From Anaerolineae bacterium (GTDB taxonomy: Bacteria > Chloroflexota > Anaerolineae > Aggregatilineales > Aggregatilineaceae): a stretch of 22,376 bases of DNA. The stretch spans positions 1 to 22,376 of the forward strand of contig JAOSJP010000014.1 of the NCBI GenBank assembly GCA_027494015.1, in the 5' to 3' direction. This document shows positions 7,862-14,124 of this stretch, one piece after another. The position numbers and the translations under genes are program-made. The notes beneath the pieces were generated by a model that ran no database searches, was not told the origin of the DNA, and worked only from the letters and a program-made list of their open reading frames with translations. Position 1 is the first letter of the stretch. Every line of letters starts with the position of its first letter.

Positions 7862-7933
7862 TAGTCCGGCGCAGGGTGGGAGCGCGCCAGGCAATGCGGT
7901 AGACTCGCCGCGCTAACGCGGAGACGGAGCAAG

Positions 7934-8752
7934 ATGATGGCGGACAAGGTGCGGCTCGATGTGCTGGTCGCCGAGCGGGGGCTGGCCCCCAGCCGCGAGG
8001 CAGCGCGACGCATGATCATGGCGGGCGAAGTGCGCGTCGAGGGGGCGGTGCGCGACAAGCCCGGTATGCACGTCGCGCGCCAGGCGGCGGTCGAAGTGCG
8101 CCAGACGCCGCGCTTTGTCAGTCGTGGCGGCGAAAAGCTGGCGGCTGCGCTGGCGACCTTTGCCGTGAGCGCGCGCGACCGGACATGCGCCGACGTGGGC
8201 GCGAGCACCGGCGGGTTCACCGATTGTCTGCTCCAGCACGGTGCGCGGCGCGTCTACGCCATTGACGTGGGCTACGGGCAACTTGACTACCGGCTGCGCT
8301 CTGACCCGCGCGTGGTGGTGATGGAGCGCACTAACGCACGCTACGTGATGGCGCTGGACGAGCCGGTGAGCCTGGTGGTGGCCGACGTGTCGTTCATCTC
8401 GCTGCGCTATCTGCTGCCAGCGGTGCGCGGCTGGCTGAGCAGCCCGGCAGACCTCATCCTGCTGATCAAGCCGCAGTTCGAGGCCGGCAGAGGGCAGGTG
8501 GGCAAAGGGGGCGTGGTGCGCGACCCGCAGACGCACCGCCGCGTGCTGACCGACGTGCTGGACGCAGCCCAGGCAGAGAGGTTCGCAGTGGGCGGGCTGA
8601 TTCGCTCCCCGCTGAAGGGGCCGGCGGGCAATGTGGAGTTCCTGGTGTGGCTGCGGGCTGGCCAGGGAGTCCCGGCCCTCTCCGCGCAAGACCTGATCGC
8701 GGCGGTGGTGGCGGACGAAGAGACTCTGGCGGACAGGGGAGAGAATCGCTGA
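7934..8752 (+). CDS. tlyA: TlyA-family rRNA 2'-O-methyltransferase (left copy)
   Basis: TlyA methylates ribose 2'-OH groups of 16S and/or 23S rRNA (C1409 and C1920 in mycobacteria) and affects capreomycin sensitivity. The 272-residue protein has an N-terminal S4 RNA-binding domain (about 5-62, LDVLVAERGLAPSREAARRM). A FtsJ-like Rossmann methyltransferase follows, with SAM motif DVGASTGGFTD at 87-97. The likely K-D-K-E catalytic set is K68 (RGGEKLA), D151 (VADVSF), K179 (LIKPQFE) and E235 (NVEFLV). Two ATGs are adjacent at 7934 and 7937; GGAG at 7926-7929 fits either. A possible -10 TAGACT is at 7900-7905. Two residues differ from the right copy. The gene now runs into an IS element, where the right copy runs towards a toxin-antitoxin pair. 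Confidence 0.95.
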   Translation: MMADKVRLDVLVAERGLAPSREAARRMIMAGEVRVEGAVRDKPGMHVARQAAVEVRQTPRFVSRGGEKLAAALATFAVSARDRTCADVGASTGGFTDCLLQHGARRVYAIDVGYGQLDYRLRSDPRVVVMERTNARYVMALDEPVSLVVADVSFISLRYLLPAVRGWLSSPADLILLIKPQFEAGRGQVGKGGVVRDPQTHRRVLTDVLDAAQAERFAVGGLIRSPLKGPAGNVEFLVWLRAGQGVPALSAQDLIAAVVADEETLADRGENR

Positions 8753-8907
8753 AGCGCAGATAGAGAAGGGCAGAGCGAATCTGATGTTTCTCTCCGCGCT
8801 CTCTGCGCCACCGCTGCGGTGATGTTTTGCCTCAGGAAAGAAACGCACCCTGGCGGTCCTTGACTCTCTGCACATCACCGTTGAAGGGTAGCAGACGGTG
8901 GTAGAAT
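8753..8907 (+). repeat. Post-tlyA spacer with CTCTGCGC-type dispersed repeat (left)
   Basis: This stretch between tlyA and the IS holds the inverse of the CCGCAGAGGCGCAGAGAG-like repeat (8793-8822, TCTCTGCGCCACCGCTGCGG). Related ends occur at 3089-3130 and 3341-3378. It encodes nothing visible. Its counterpart is 12612-12766, of exactly the same length. Confidence 0.75.
8881..8907 (+). promoter_or_regulatory. Arm-end promoter candidate now facing the transposase
   Basis: TTGAAG (8881-8886) and TAGAAT (8902-8907) are separated by 15 bp. The same sequence in the right arm lies just upstream of the vapB ribosome site. Here it ends exactly at the IS boundary and reads into the transposase. The spacer is short, so activity is uncertain. 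Confidence 0.35.
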
Positions 8908-8921
8908 GTAACTACTCAGGC
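8908..8921 (+). repeat. Left terminal inverted repeat of the IS66 element
   Basis: GTAACTACTCAGGC is a perfect inverse match to 10383-10396. It starts directly after the last base shared by the two arms. Confidence 0.92.
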
Positions 8922-8963
8922 CAGAAGATGCGGACCTGAGGTCAAAAGCGATATAGTAGCCGC

Positions 8964-10388
8964 ATGAACCCAGATGAAAAAGCACTGCACGAACTGGACA
9001 AGGCAACCCTGGTCGCTATCATCCTCGAACTGCGCGAGATGATTGGGCAACTGACTGCGCGTATCCAGGACCTGGAAGACCAGCTTGCCAAGAACAGCGG
9101 CAACAGCGGTAAACCGCCGAGCAGCGATGGGTTGAGAAAAAAGCCTGCACCCAAGAGCCTGCGGGCCAAAGGGCAGCGACGGACGGGCGGACAACCGGGC
9201 CATCCAGGACACACGCTGGAACTGGTGAGCAACCCGGAGCACATCGAAGTGCACCGGTTGGCGACCTGCCCCCAGTGTCAGCACGACCTGAGCGAAGCAC
9301 CGGTGCTGGCCGTTGAGCGGCGGCAGGTATTTGATGTGCCTCCGGTGGTCATTGAAGTGACCGAACATCAGGTGCCCGTCGTGTGTTGCCCCAACTGTCA
9401 GACGCACGTGAAAGCGGCGTTTCCAGCAGATGTGACCCAGCCGGTGCAGTACGGAGAGCGGTTGAAAGCCCAGGCGGTCTACCTCACTGGGTACCAGTTG
9501 CTGCCGGTGGCACGAACCTGTGAAGTCTTTGAGGACCTGTACGGTCATCGGCCCAGCGAAGCGTTGGTCTTGAGTGCGACAGAGGCGCTGCATGAGCAGC
9601 TTGACCCCGCCCTGAGCGCAATCCGCGACCAGATTATTCGGGCGGACGTGGTCCATGCCGATGAAAGCGGTCTGCGGGTGGAAGGCCAGCTCAACTGGCT
9701 GCATGTGCTCTCGACGGAACGCTTGACCCATTACGCCGTGCATCCCAGGCGTGGACAAGTTGCCATGCGTGACATTGGGCTGCTGGCTGACTATCAGGGT
9801 CGTGCCATCCATGATGCTCTGGCCGCCTATTTCCAGTTCGACAAGTGCACTCATGCGCTCTGCAACGCCCATCATCTACGTGAACTACGCTTCGTTACCG
9901 AACAATACGGGCAGGCGTGGGCCGGTGAAATGGCCCAGTTGCTGCTGGACATCAAAGCCGAGGTCGCCCAAACCCTTGACGCCATGACGCTGCCACCCGA
10001 CCGCCTCGCGTACTACGAAACCTGTTTTGACGTGCTGCTCCAGGCTGGTTTTGACGCCAATCCGTCCCCAGCCACACCTCCACCGCGTCAACGCGGGCGC
10101 AAAAAACAATCGCCCCCGAAAAATCTGTTGGACCGCCTGTCCAGGTACAAAGCTGAGACGCTGGCTTTCATGCACGATTTCCGCGTGCCCTTCGATAACA
10201 ACCTTGCCGAGCGTGACCTGCGCATGATCAAGGTCAAACAGAAAGTCTCCGGCACGTTTCGCACACGCTCCGGCGCAGAAATCTTCTGCGATATCCGCAG
10301 TTACATCTCAACCGTTCGGAAGCAGGGTGCGAATGTGCTGGCTGCTCTCCACGATGCCTTGTTAGCGCGTCCCTTTGTCCCTGCCTGA
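8964..10388 (+). CDS. tnpC: IS66-family transposase (TnpC type)
   Basis: This 474-residue DDE transposase catalyses movement of the element. An N-terminal helical leucine-rich stretch (about 9-45) is followed by a basic linker with GGQPGHPGH. Then come two CxxC pairs (C102/C105, CPQC; C142/C145, CPNC) that form the zinc-finger part of IS66 transposases. The catalytic domain shows D233 (VHADESGLRV), D284 (AIHDALAAY) and E416 (DNNLAERDLRM). The C-terminal SGTFRTRSGAEIF and SYISTVRKQG segments are IS66 hallmarks. The reading frame is intact. The stop codon TGA lies inside the right terminal repeat. No strong ribosome site precedes the ATG. The transposase may be read from the promoter-like sequence at 8881-8907. 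Confidence 0.95.
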   Translation: MNPDEKALHELDKATLVAIILELREMIGQLTARIQDLEDQLAKNSGNSGKPPSSDGLRKKPAPKSLRAKGQRRTGGQPGHPGHTLELVSNPEHIEVHRLATCPQCQHDLSEAPVLAVERRQVFDVPPVVIEVTEHQVPVVCCPNCQTHVKAAFPADVTQPVQYGERLKAQAVYLTGYQLLPVARTCEVFEDLYGHRPSEALVLSATEALHEQLDPALSAIRDQIIRADVVHADESGLRVEGQLNWLHVLSTERLTHYAVHPRRGQVAMRDIGLLADYQGRAIHDALAAYFQFDKCTHALCNAHHLRELRFVTEQYGQAWAGEMAQLLLDIKAEVAQTLDAMTLPPDRLAYYETCFDVLLQAGFDANPSPATPPPRQRGRKKQSPPKNLLDRLSRYKAETLAFMHDFRVPFDNNLAERDLRMIKVKQKVSGTFRTRSGAEIFCDIRSYISTVRKQGANVLAALHDALLARPFVPA

Positions 10389-10396
10389 GTAGTTAC
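10383..10396 (-). repeat. Right terminal inverted repeat of the IS66 element
   Basis: This is the perfect inverse of 8908-8921. It overlaps the transposase stop codon and ends 32 bp before the 3' end of rnc. Confidence 0.92.
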
Positions 10397-10428
10397 AACC
10401 AATAACCAATTAACCACTCCGCCCACCG

Positions 10429-11142
10429 TCAGCGATCCCCAAAAACGACTTCGCCCGCTTCGATGGCAGCCAGCGCGCGCTGTGCCGCGTCCTGCGCGGC
10501 AGCCTGCTTGCTGTGGCCGACGCCCGCCCCGCACACCGTCGTCCCGATCAGAACCTGCACCGTGAATCGCTTGGCATGGTCGGGGCCATAGCTTTCTACG
10601 GTGCGGTAGGCGGGCGTCTCGCCGAGCGTCGCCTGGCTCCACTCCTGAAGCAGGCTCTTGGCGTCTTTCTCGGTGTCGCGCTCCAGCATATCGGTCAGGG
10701 CCGGCTCCAGCAGCGGCTCGACGAACGCGCGCGCAGCGGGCATCCCCTGGTCCAGGTACAGCGCGCCGATCAGCGCCTCGAACGCGCCGCACAGGTTCTT
10801 CGGGCGATGGCGACCCCCGGAGTCGTCCTCGCCTTTGCCCAGCAGCAGCGCTTCGCCCAGCAGGTAGCGTACCGCGAACGAGGCCAGCATCTCCGTCCGC
10901 ACGAGTCCGGCGCGCAGGCGGGTGAGCCGGCCTTCGTCCATCTCCGGGAAGCGATCATAGAGCCACGCCCCGGCGATGAAATCCAGCACGGCATCTCCCA
11001 GGAACTCCAGACGCTCGTTGTCTTCCAGGGAATGTTCCGGGTGCTCGTTGAGGTACGAGCGGTGTGTGAGCGCGCGCTGCAACAGCGAGAGGTTGCGGAA
11101 CTCGACGTTCAGCCGTTCTTGAACTCTGATCAGTTCGGTCAT
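10429..11142 (-). CDS. rnc: Ribonuclease III
   Basis: RNase III cuts double-stranded RNA during rRNA maturation and mRNA decay. The 237-residue protein has the RNase III domain with signature NERLEFLGDAVLD (E43, E46, D50) and the second catalytic helix FEALIGALYLDQG (E122). A C-terminal double-stranded-RNA-binding domain follows at about 160-228, with DAKSLLQEW and the KQAAAQDAAQRAL helix. At the position of E. coli D114, three residues before the essential glutamate, I read glycine (CGAFEAL). The ATG at 11142 (MTELIRVQERL) gives normal family length. A longer frame to 11298 adds 52 low-complexity residues and is rejected. It is the last gene of a leftward cluster, 103 bp behind the FHA gene, and its 3' end almost touches the IS. 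Confidence 0.93.
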   Translation of the reverse strand: MTELIRVQERLNVEFRNLSLLQRALTHRSYLNEHPEHSLEDNERLEFLGDAVLDFIAGAWLYDRFPEMDEGRLTRLRAGLVRTEMLASFAVRYLLGEALLLGKGEDDSGGRHRPKNLCGAFEALIGALYLDQGMPAARAFVEPLLEPALTDMLERDTEKDAKSLLQEWSQATLGETPAYRTVESYGPDHAKRFTVQVLIGTTVCGAGVGHSKQAAAQDAAQRALAAIEAGEVVFGDR

Positions 11143-11245
11143 AGGTGTCTGTGCGTGTTTGCGGCAAGGCGCGGGCGCGGCCCGGACACAAGCGGAGCGC
11201 GCTGAGGAGCGCACGCCCCAGCCGGGCCGAGTGGGGTGCGATCCA

Positions 11246-11773
11246 TCACTCGATAAATGAGACGCGGATGACCAGCCGCCCCAGCCGCAGCTCGTCATTG
11301 TCGCGCAGGATGCGCGGCTCGTAGGGCATCAGGCGCTGCCCGTTCAGGTAGGTGCTGTTGGCGCTGCCCATATCGCTGACCACCACCGTGTCGTGGTCGC
11401 GCATCAGCGCCAGGTGATTGCGCGACACGCCTTTTTCGAGCGCTCCATAGGGCGACAAGTCCACATCCGGCAGGGCCACGTCCGGCTCGTTGTGAGCGCG
11501 CCCCAGGACGATCTCGCGGTCAACGTCCAGGACGATCACAGCATCCGAGTCGCGGAAGTGCAGACGGAGCTTACTATTGCGGTCGAAGTACGCTGTCCCC
11601 CAGCGGCGACGCGGCTCAATCGCCTCATAAAGCGCATCGCTCAAGCGGCCAGTCGCGTCGCGCTCGGCGTCAGCGAGGGCGTTGGGCAGGATGTGGCCGC
11701 AGGCATAGCAGTAGGCTTCTCCATCTGGTCTCTGGCGGCCACAGTGGGGGCAGACTTGCATCGTATGGTTCAT
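11246..11773 (-). CDS. Zinc-ribbon plus FHA-domain protein
   Basis: The 175-residue product has an N-terminal double-CxxC zinc ribbon (C8, C11, C22, C25: CPHCG and CYACG). A linker of about 50 residues leads to a C-terminal FHA domain (about 88-172). The phosphothreonine-binding signature is present: G91-R92, S117-R118-N119-H120 (GVSRNH) and NSTYLNG (139-145). It probably reads Ser/Thr-kinase phosphorylation and binds a partner; the target is unknown. The first ATG (11773) directly abuts an AAGG. The in-frame ATG at 11761 is better spaced from the same GAAGGA, so the protein may begin at M5. It is cotranscribed with rnc and has its own promoter candidate. Confidence 0.88.
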   Translation of the reverse strand: MNHTMQVCPHCGRQRPDGEAYCYACGHILPNALADAERDATGRLSDALYEAIEPRRRWGTAYFDRNSKLRLHFRDSDAVIVLDVDREIVLGRAHNEPDVALPDVDLSPYGALEKGVSRNHLALMRDHDTVVVSDMGSANSTYLNGQRLMPYEPRILRDNDELRLGRLVIRVSFIE

Positions 11774-11811
11774 CCTTCGTACGAAAAAACACCCCGCTCA
11801 TCACGGCACCT

Positions 11812-11840
11812 ATGATACGTGCTGGGCAGCGAAATTACAA
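11812..11840 (-). promoter_or_regulatory. Candidate promoter of the FHA-rnc unit
   Basis: On the minus strand TTGTAA (11835-11840), a 17-bp spacer and TATCAT (11812-11817) precede the FHA start by about 40 bases. The -10 matches 5/6 and the -35 matches 4/6. The rest of the 180-bp gap to vapC (11774-11953) shows nothing else. Confidence 0.45.
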
Positions 11841-11953
11841 TTGGCATTGTCGGTGATGGGTGCATTTTACGGTCGGCCTATGATGCGATAAGCCGGAACG
11901 GGTTCGTCGCGTATCGTGACCTGAAACGCCGTCGTAGCGTAGTCCAGGTGGAA

Positions 11954-12378
11954 TCAAAAATCAGTGACTGGTTTGAGCATCAAACCACTCGCCGCAGCGG
12001 TCTGACTCTGCCGCGCATCTACCGTGACCAGTGGACAAGCGAGGCGTTCGACCATAGCAATATAGATGGAATCATAAATGGACAGATTATGCGTCATGCC
12101 GAGAGTCAATGCGCGGGGCAGCAGGTCGCTGACAGGTACAACACGCAGAGGAAGGGTGGCCAGGTCGGTAAGCAGTTGAACCGCCTGTTCGGGGGCATCC
12201 CGCGAAAACGAACCGCTTTCCACAGCACATTGGCGCATTCTACGAGACAGAACTCCGGAACCCACAAGCGGTCGTCAGTTTCGGTCAAACGCTGAAACAA
12301 AGCGCGCACGTAGGGCGTGTGCGTGTCTTGAATGAGGCGTTGAACAACGACACTCGTATCGAGGCCATAGGCAGCCAT
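11954..12378 (-). pseudogene. vapC: VapC-like PIN-domain toxin, frameshifted
   Basis: VapC toxins are PIN-domain RNases held in check by a partner antitoxin. The N-terminal part reads MAAYGLDTSVVVQRL with the first PIN aspartate (D7), then WVPEFCLVECANVLWKAV with the conserved glutamate. After RGMPP the frame is lost. The other frame continues with PEQAVQLLTDLATL, then YDSIYIAMVERL and LVTVDARQ, which carry the later PIN acidic residues. One extra base in the G5 run at 12191-12195 would restore a single 141-residue protein of normal VapC length (425 nt are present). The ATG overlaps the vapB stop by one base (TGATG), typical of coupled toxin-antitoxin pairs. Base composition is lower in GC than the arms. 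The frameshift may be real decay or a homopolymer read error. Confidence 0.82.
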
Positions 12379-12587
12379 CAGCGGTCTCGATCCTCGCGGA
12401 GCATTTCGAGCGTTGAGGGTGAGCCAGGAGGTGGCGTCCACATGTTGCGGTCAATGGAATCCAAAATCTCCTGTGGCGTGCGCGGGTCGTAGGGGCGCGG
12501 CCACATGACCATGCGCTGTTCAATTTCGCGCGCGATGAGCGCCTTCAATTCATCTAATGTCATGTCAGCCACTCGTTGGGCAACCAT
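12378..12587 (-). CDS. vapB: VapB-like antitoxin
   Basis: This 69-residue acidic/basic mixed protein (MVAQRVADMTLDELKALI at the start) lies immediately before the PIN gene and overlaps it by one base. Both position and size fit an antitoxin that would bind the toxin and repress its own promoter. I cannot see a clear AbrB, RHH or Phd DNA-binding motif. The DELKALIAREIEQR helix and the proline-rich tail WPRPYDPRTPQEIL resemble short antitoxin-like proteins found beside PIN genes. The ribosome site AAGGAGG (12594-12600) is very strong, six bases before the ATG, and a promoter candidate sits at 12612-12638. The frame is intact while its toxin is broken. Confidence 0.72.
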   Translation of the reverse strand: MVAQRVADMTLDELKALIAREIEQRMVMWPRPYDPRTPQEILDSIDRNMWTPPPGSPSTLEMLREDRDR

Positions 12588-12611
12588 GAATATCCTCCTT
12601 GAACGATCTCT

Positions 12612-12638
12612 ATTCTACCACCGTCTGCTACCCTTCAA
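12612..12638 (-). promoter_or_regulatory. Candidate promoter of vapBC at the inner end of the right arm
   Basis: Minus-strand TTGAAG (12633-12638) and TAGAAT (12612-12617) with a 15-bp spacer are placed about 25 bases before the vapB start. It is the last sequence shared with the left arm (8881-8907). Confidence 0.4.
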
Positions 12639-12766
12639 CGGTGATGTGCAGAGAGTCAAGGACCGCCAGGGTGCGTTTCTTTCCTGAGGCAAAACATCAC
12701 CGCAGCGGTGGCGCAGAGAGCGCGGAGAGAAACATCAGATTCGCTCTGCCCTTCTCTATCTGCGCT
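12639..12766 (-). repeat. Post-tlyA spacer with dispersed CCGCAGCGGTGGCGCAGAGA repeat (right)
   Basis: This is the counterpart of 8753-8880, almost base for base. The repeat CACCGCAGCGGTGGCGCAGA lies near 12698-12720 and no gene is visible. It separates tlyA from vapB, which are on the same strand. Confidence 0.75.
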
Positions 12767-13585
12767 TCAGCGATTCTCTCCCCTGTCCGCCAGAGTCTCT
12801 TCGTCCGCCACCACTGCCGCGATCAGGTCTTGCGCGGAGAGGGCCGGGACTCCCTGGCCAGCCCGCAGCCACACCAGGAACTCCACATTGCCCGCCGGCC
12901 CCTTCAGCGGGGAGCGAATCAGCCCGCCCGCTGCGAACCTCTCTGCCTGGGCTGCGTCCAGCACGTCGGTCAGCACGCGGCGGTGCGTCTGCGGGTCGCG
13001 CACCACGCCCCCTTTGCCCACCTGCCCTCTGCCGGCCTCGAACTGCGGCTTGATCAGCAGGATGAGGTCTGCCGGGCTGCTCAGCCAGCCGCGCACCGCT
13101 GGCAGCAGATAGCGCAGCGAGATGAACGACACGTCGGCCACCACCAGGCTCACCGGCTCGTCCAGCGCCATCACGTAGCGTGCGTTAGTGCGCTCCATCA
13201 CCACCACGCGCGGGTCAGAGCGCAGCCGGTAGTCAAGCTGCCCATAGCCCACGTCAATGGCGTAGACGCGCCGCGCGCCGTGCTGGAGCAGACAATCGGT
13301 GAACCCGCCGGTGCTCGCGCCGACATCAGCGCATGTCCGGTCGCGCGCGCTCACGGCAAAGGTCGCCAGCGCAGCCGCCAGCTTTTCGCCGCCACGACTG
13401 ACAAAGCGCGGCGTCTGGCGCACTTCGACCGCCGCCTGGCGCGCGACGCGCATACCGGGCTTGTCGCGCACCGCCCCCTCGACGCGCACTTCGCCCGCCA
13501 TGATCATGCGTCGCGCTGCCTCGCGGCTGGGGGCCAGCCCCCGCTCGGCGACCAGCACATCGAGCCGCACCTTGTCCGCCATCAT
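12767..13585 (-). CDS. tlyA: TlyA-family rRNA 2'-O-methyltransferase (right copy)
   Basis: This is the same 272-residue S4 plus FtsJ methyltransferase as at 7934-8752, with K68, D151, K179 and E235 all kept. It differs at two residues: R for H near 46 (PGMRVARQ) and A for V near 219 (RFAAGG). Neither touches the SAM or catalytic motifs, so both copies should be active. Here tlyA is followed on the same strand by vapB, vapC, the FHA gene and rnc. I take this to be the ancestral order, because the left copy is interrupted by an IS at exactly this boundary. Confidence 0.95.
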   Translation of the reverse strand: MMADKVRLDVLVAERGLAPSREAARRMIMAGEVRVEGAVRDKPGMRVARQAAVEVRQTPRFVSRGGEKLAAALATFAVSARDRTCADVGASTGGFTDCLLQHGARRVYAIDVGYGQLDYRLRSDPRVVVMERTNARYVMALDEPVSLVVADVSFISLRYLLPAVRGWLSSPADLILLIKPQFEAGRGQVGKGGVVRDPQTHRRVLTDVLDAAQAERFAAGGLIRSPLKGPAGNVEFLVWLRAGQGVPALSAQDLIAAVVADEETLADRGENR

Positions 13586-13657
13586 CTTGTTCCGTCTCCG
13601 CGTTAGCGCGGCGAGTCTACCGCATTGCCTGGCGCGCTCCCACCCTGCGCCGGACTA

Positions 13658-14050
13658 GGGTGCGTGCAAAAGTTGACAGCGACTCGCTGGGCGCGGGGAT
13701 ATGGACCTCACCCCCAGCCTCGCTGCGCTCGGCTTGCCCCCTCTCCGTTGACGGAGAGGGGGCGGCGAGGCGCGTCAGCGCCGAGCGGGGGTGAGGTCAA
13801 GCAGGGCGAGCAGAGCAGCGCCCCTACCTGACGGGTTGTGCACGCACCGTTTGCTGTGGGTGCATGCAAAAGTTGACAGCGACTCGCTGGGCGCGGGGAT
13901 ATGGACCTCACCCCCAGCCTCGCTGGGGCGGGGTGTGCCCCCTCTCCGTTGACGGAGAGGGGGGGGCGAGGGCGCGTCAGCGCCGAGCGGGGGTGAGGTC
14001 AGCCAGGGTGCAGCAGAGCACCCCCTACCTGACGGGTTGTGCACGCACCC
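13658..14050. repeat. Tandem array of two ~191-bp MITE-like units (right arm)
   Basis: Units at 13658-13848 and 13858-14050 are separated by the 9-bp linker GTTTGCTGT, the inverse of the left-arm linker. Both begin GGGTGCRTGCA and end TGCACGCACC. The inner palindromes are at 13704-13798 and 13904-14000. The second unit is the more divergent, with CGCTGGGGCGGGGTGTG where the others have CGCTGCGCTCGGCTTG. The array occupies most of the 539 bp between the divergent tlyA and ubiA genes. Confidence 0.9.
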
Positions 14051-14080
14051 GCCGAGCTATGGGCGGGCGCACAACCCTGG

Positions 14081-14086
14081 TATAAT
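14081..14086 (+). promoter_or_regulatory. Candidate -10 box of the right ubiA-mvk operon
   Basis: A perfect TATAAT lies 38 bases before the GTG start and 31 bases after the last array unit. GGAGG (14113-14117) is the ribosome site that fixes the GTG at 14125. Confidence 0.5.
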
Positions 14087-14124
14087 GCGCCCCCAGTGAA
14101 CAGTGTTGGTGTGGAGGAAATCGC

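Larger units (their letters stand above)
1..8907 (+). repeat. Left arm of a giant imperfect inverted repeat
   Basis: Everything from the window start to the TAGAAT just before the IS element recurs in inverse orientation at 12612-22376, with the same seven genes in mirror order. The last 155 bases (8753-8907) match the right arm 12612-12766 in equal length. Homology stops within a base of the IS end. The arm probably continues beyond position 1, because uvrC is cut there. Arms differ by scattered substitutions and by intergenic insertions near 1779-1985 and 3070-3375 and in the 7269-7861 array. The sequence shows directly that this is a diverged copy and not an exact mirror. Confidence 0.97.
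8908..10396 (+). mobile_element. IS66-family insertion sequence, single-ORF type
   Basis: This 1489-bp element is bounded by perfect inverted repeats GTAACTACTCAGGC (8908-8921 and 10383-10396). They extend to 15 bp if the flanking T and A are counted. The ends start GTAA, as in IS66 elements. Only the large transposase is present, with no TnpA or TnpB accessory frames, as in the ISBst12 group. The 8-bp flanks (GGTAGAAT and AACCAATA) do not match, so the usual 8-bp target duplication is missing. That fits recombination between two copies, or an assembly join. Base composition is visibly less GC-rich than the arms. Confidence 0.92.

Noticed and set aside
7487..7894. ORFs of 60-135 residues within the repeat arrays
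   Set aside because: They translate the palindromic units repeatedly, change with unit number, and have no start signals.
11143..11298. N-terminal 52-residue extension of RNase III
   Set aside because: It is low-complexity, overlaps the FHA gene end, and exceeds the usual RNase III length. MTELIRVQERL at 11142 is the natural start.
11819..12295. 158-residue plus-strand ORF in the centre
   Set aside because: It lies opposite the PIN toxin gene, which has recognisable motifs on the minus strand. It has no family resemblance or ribosome site.
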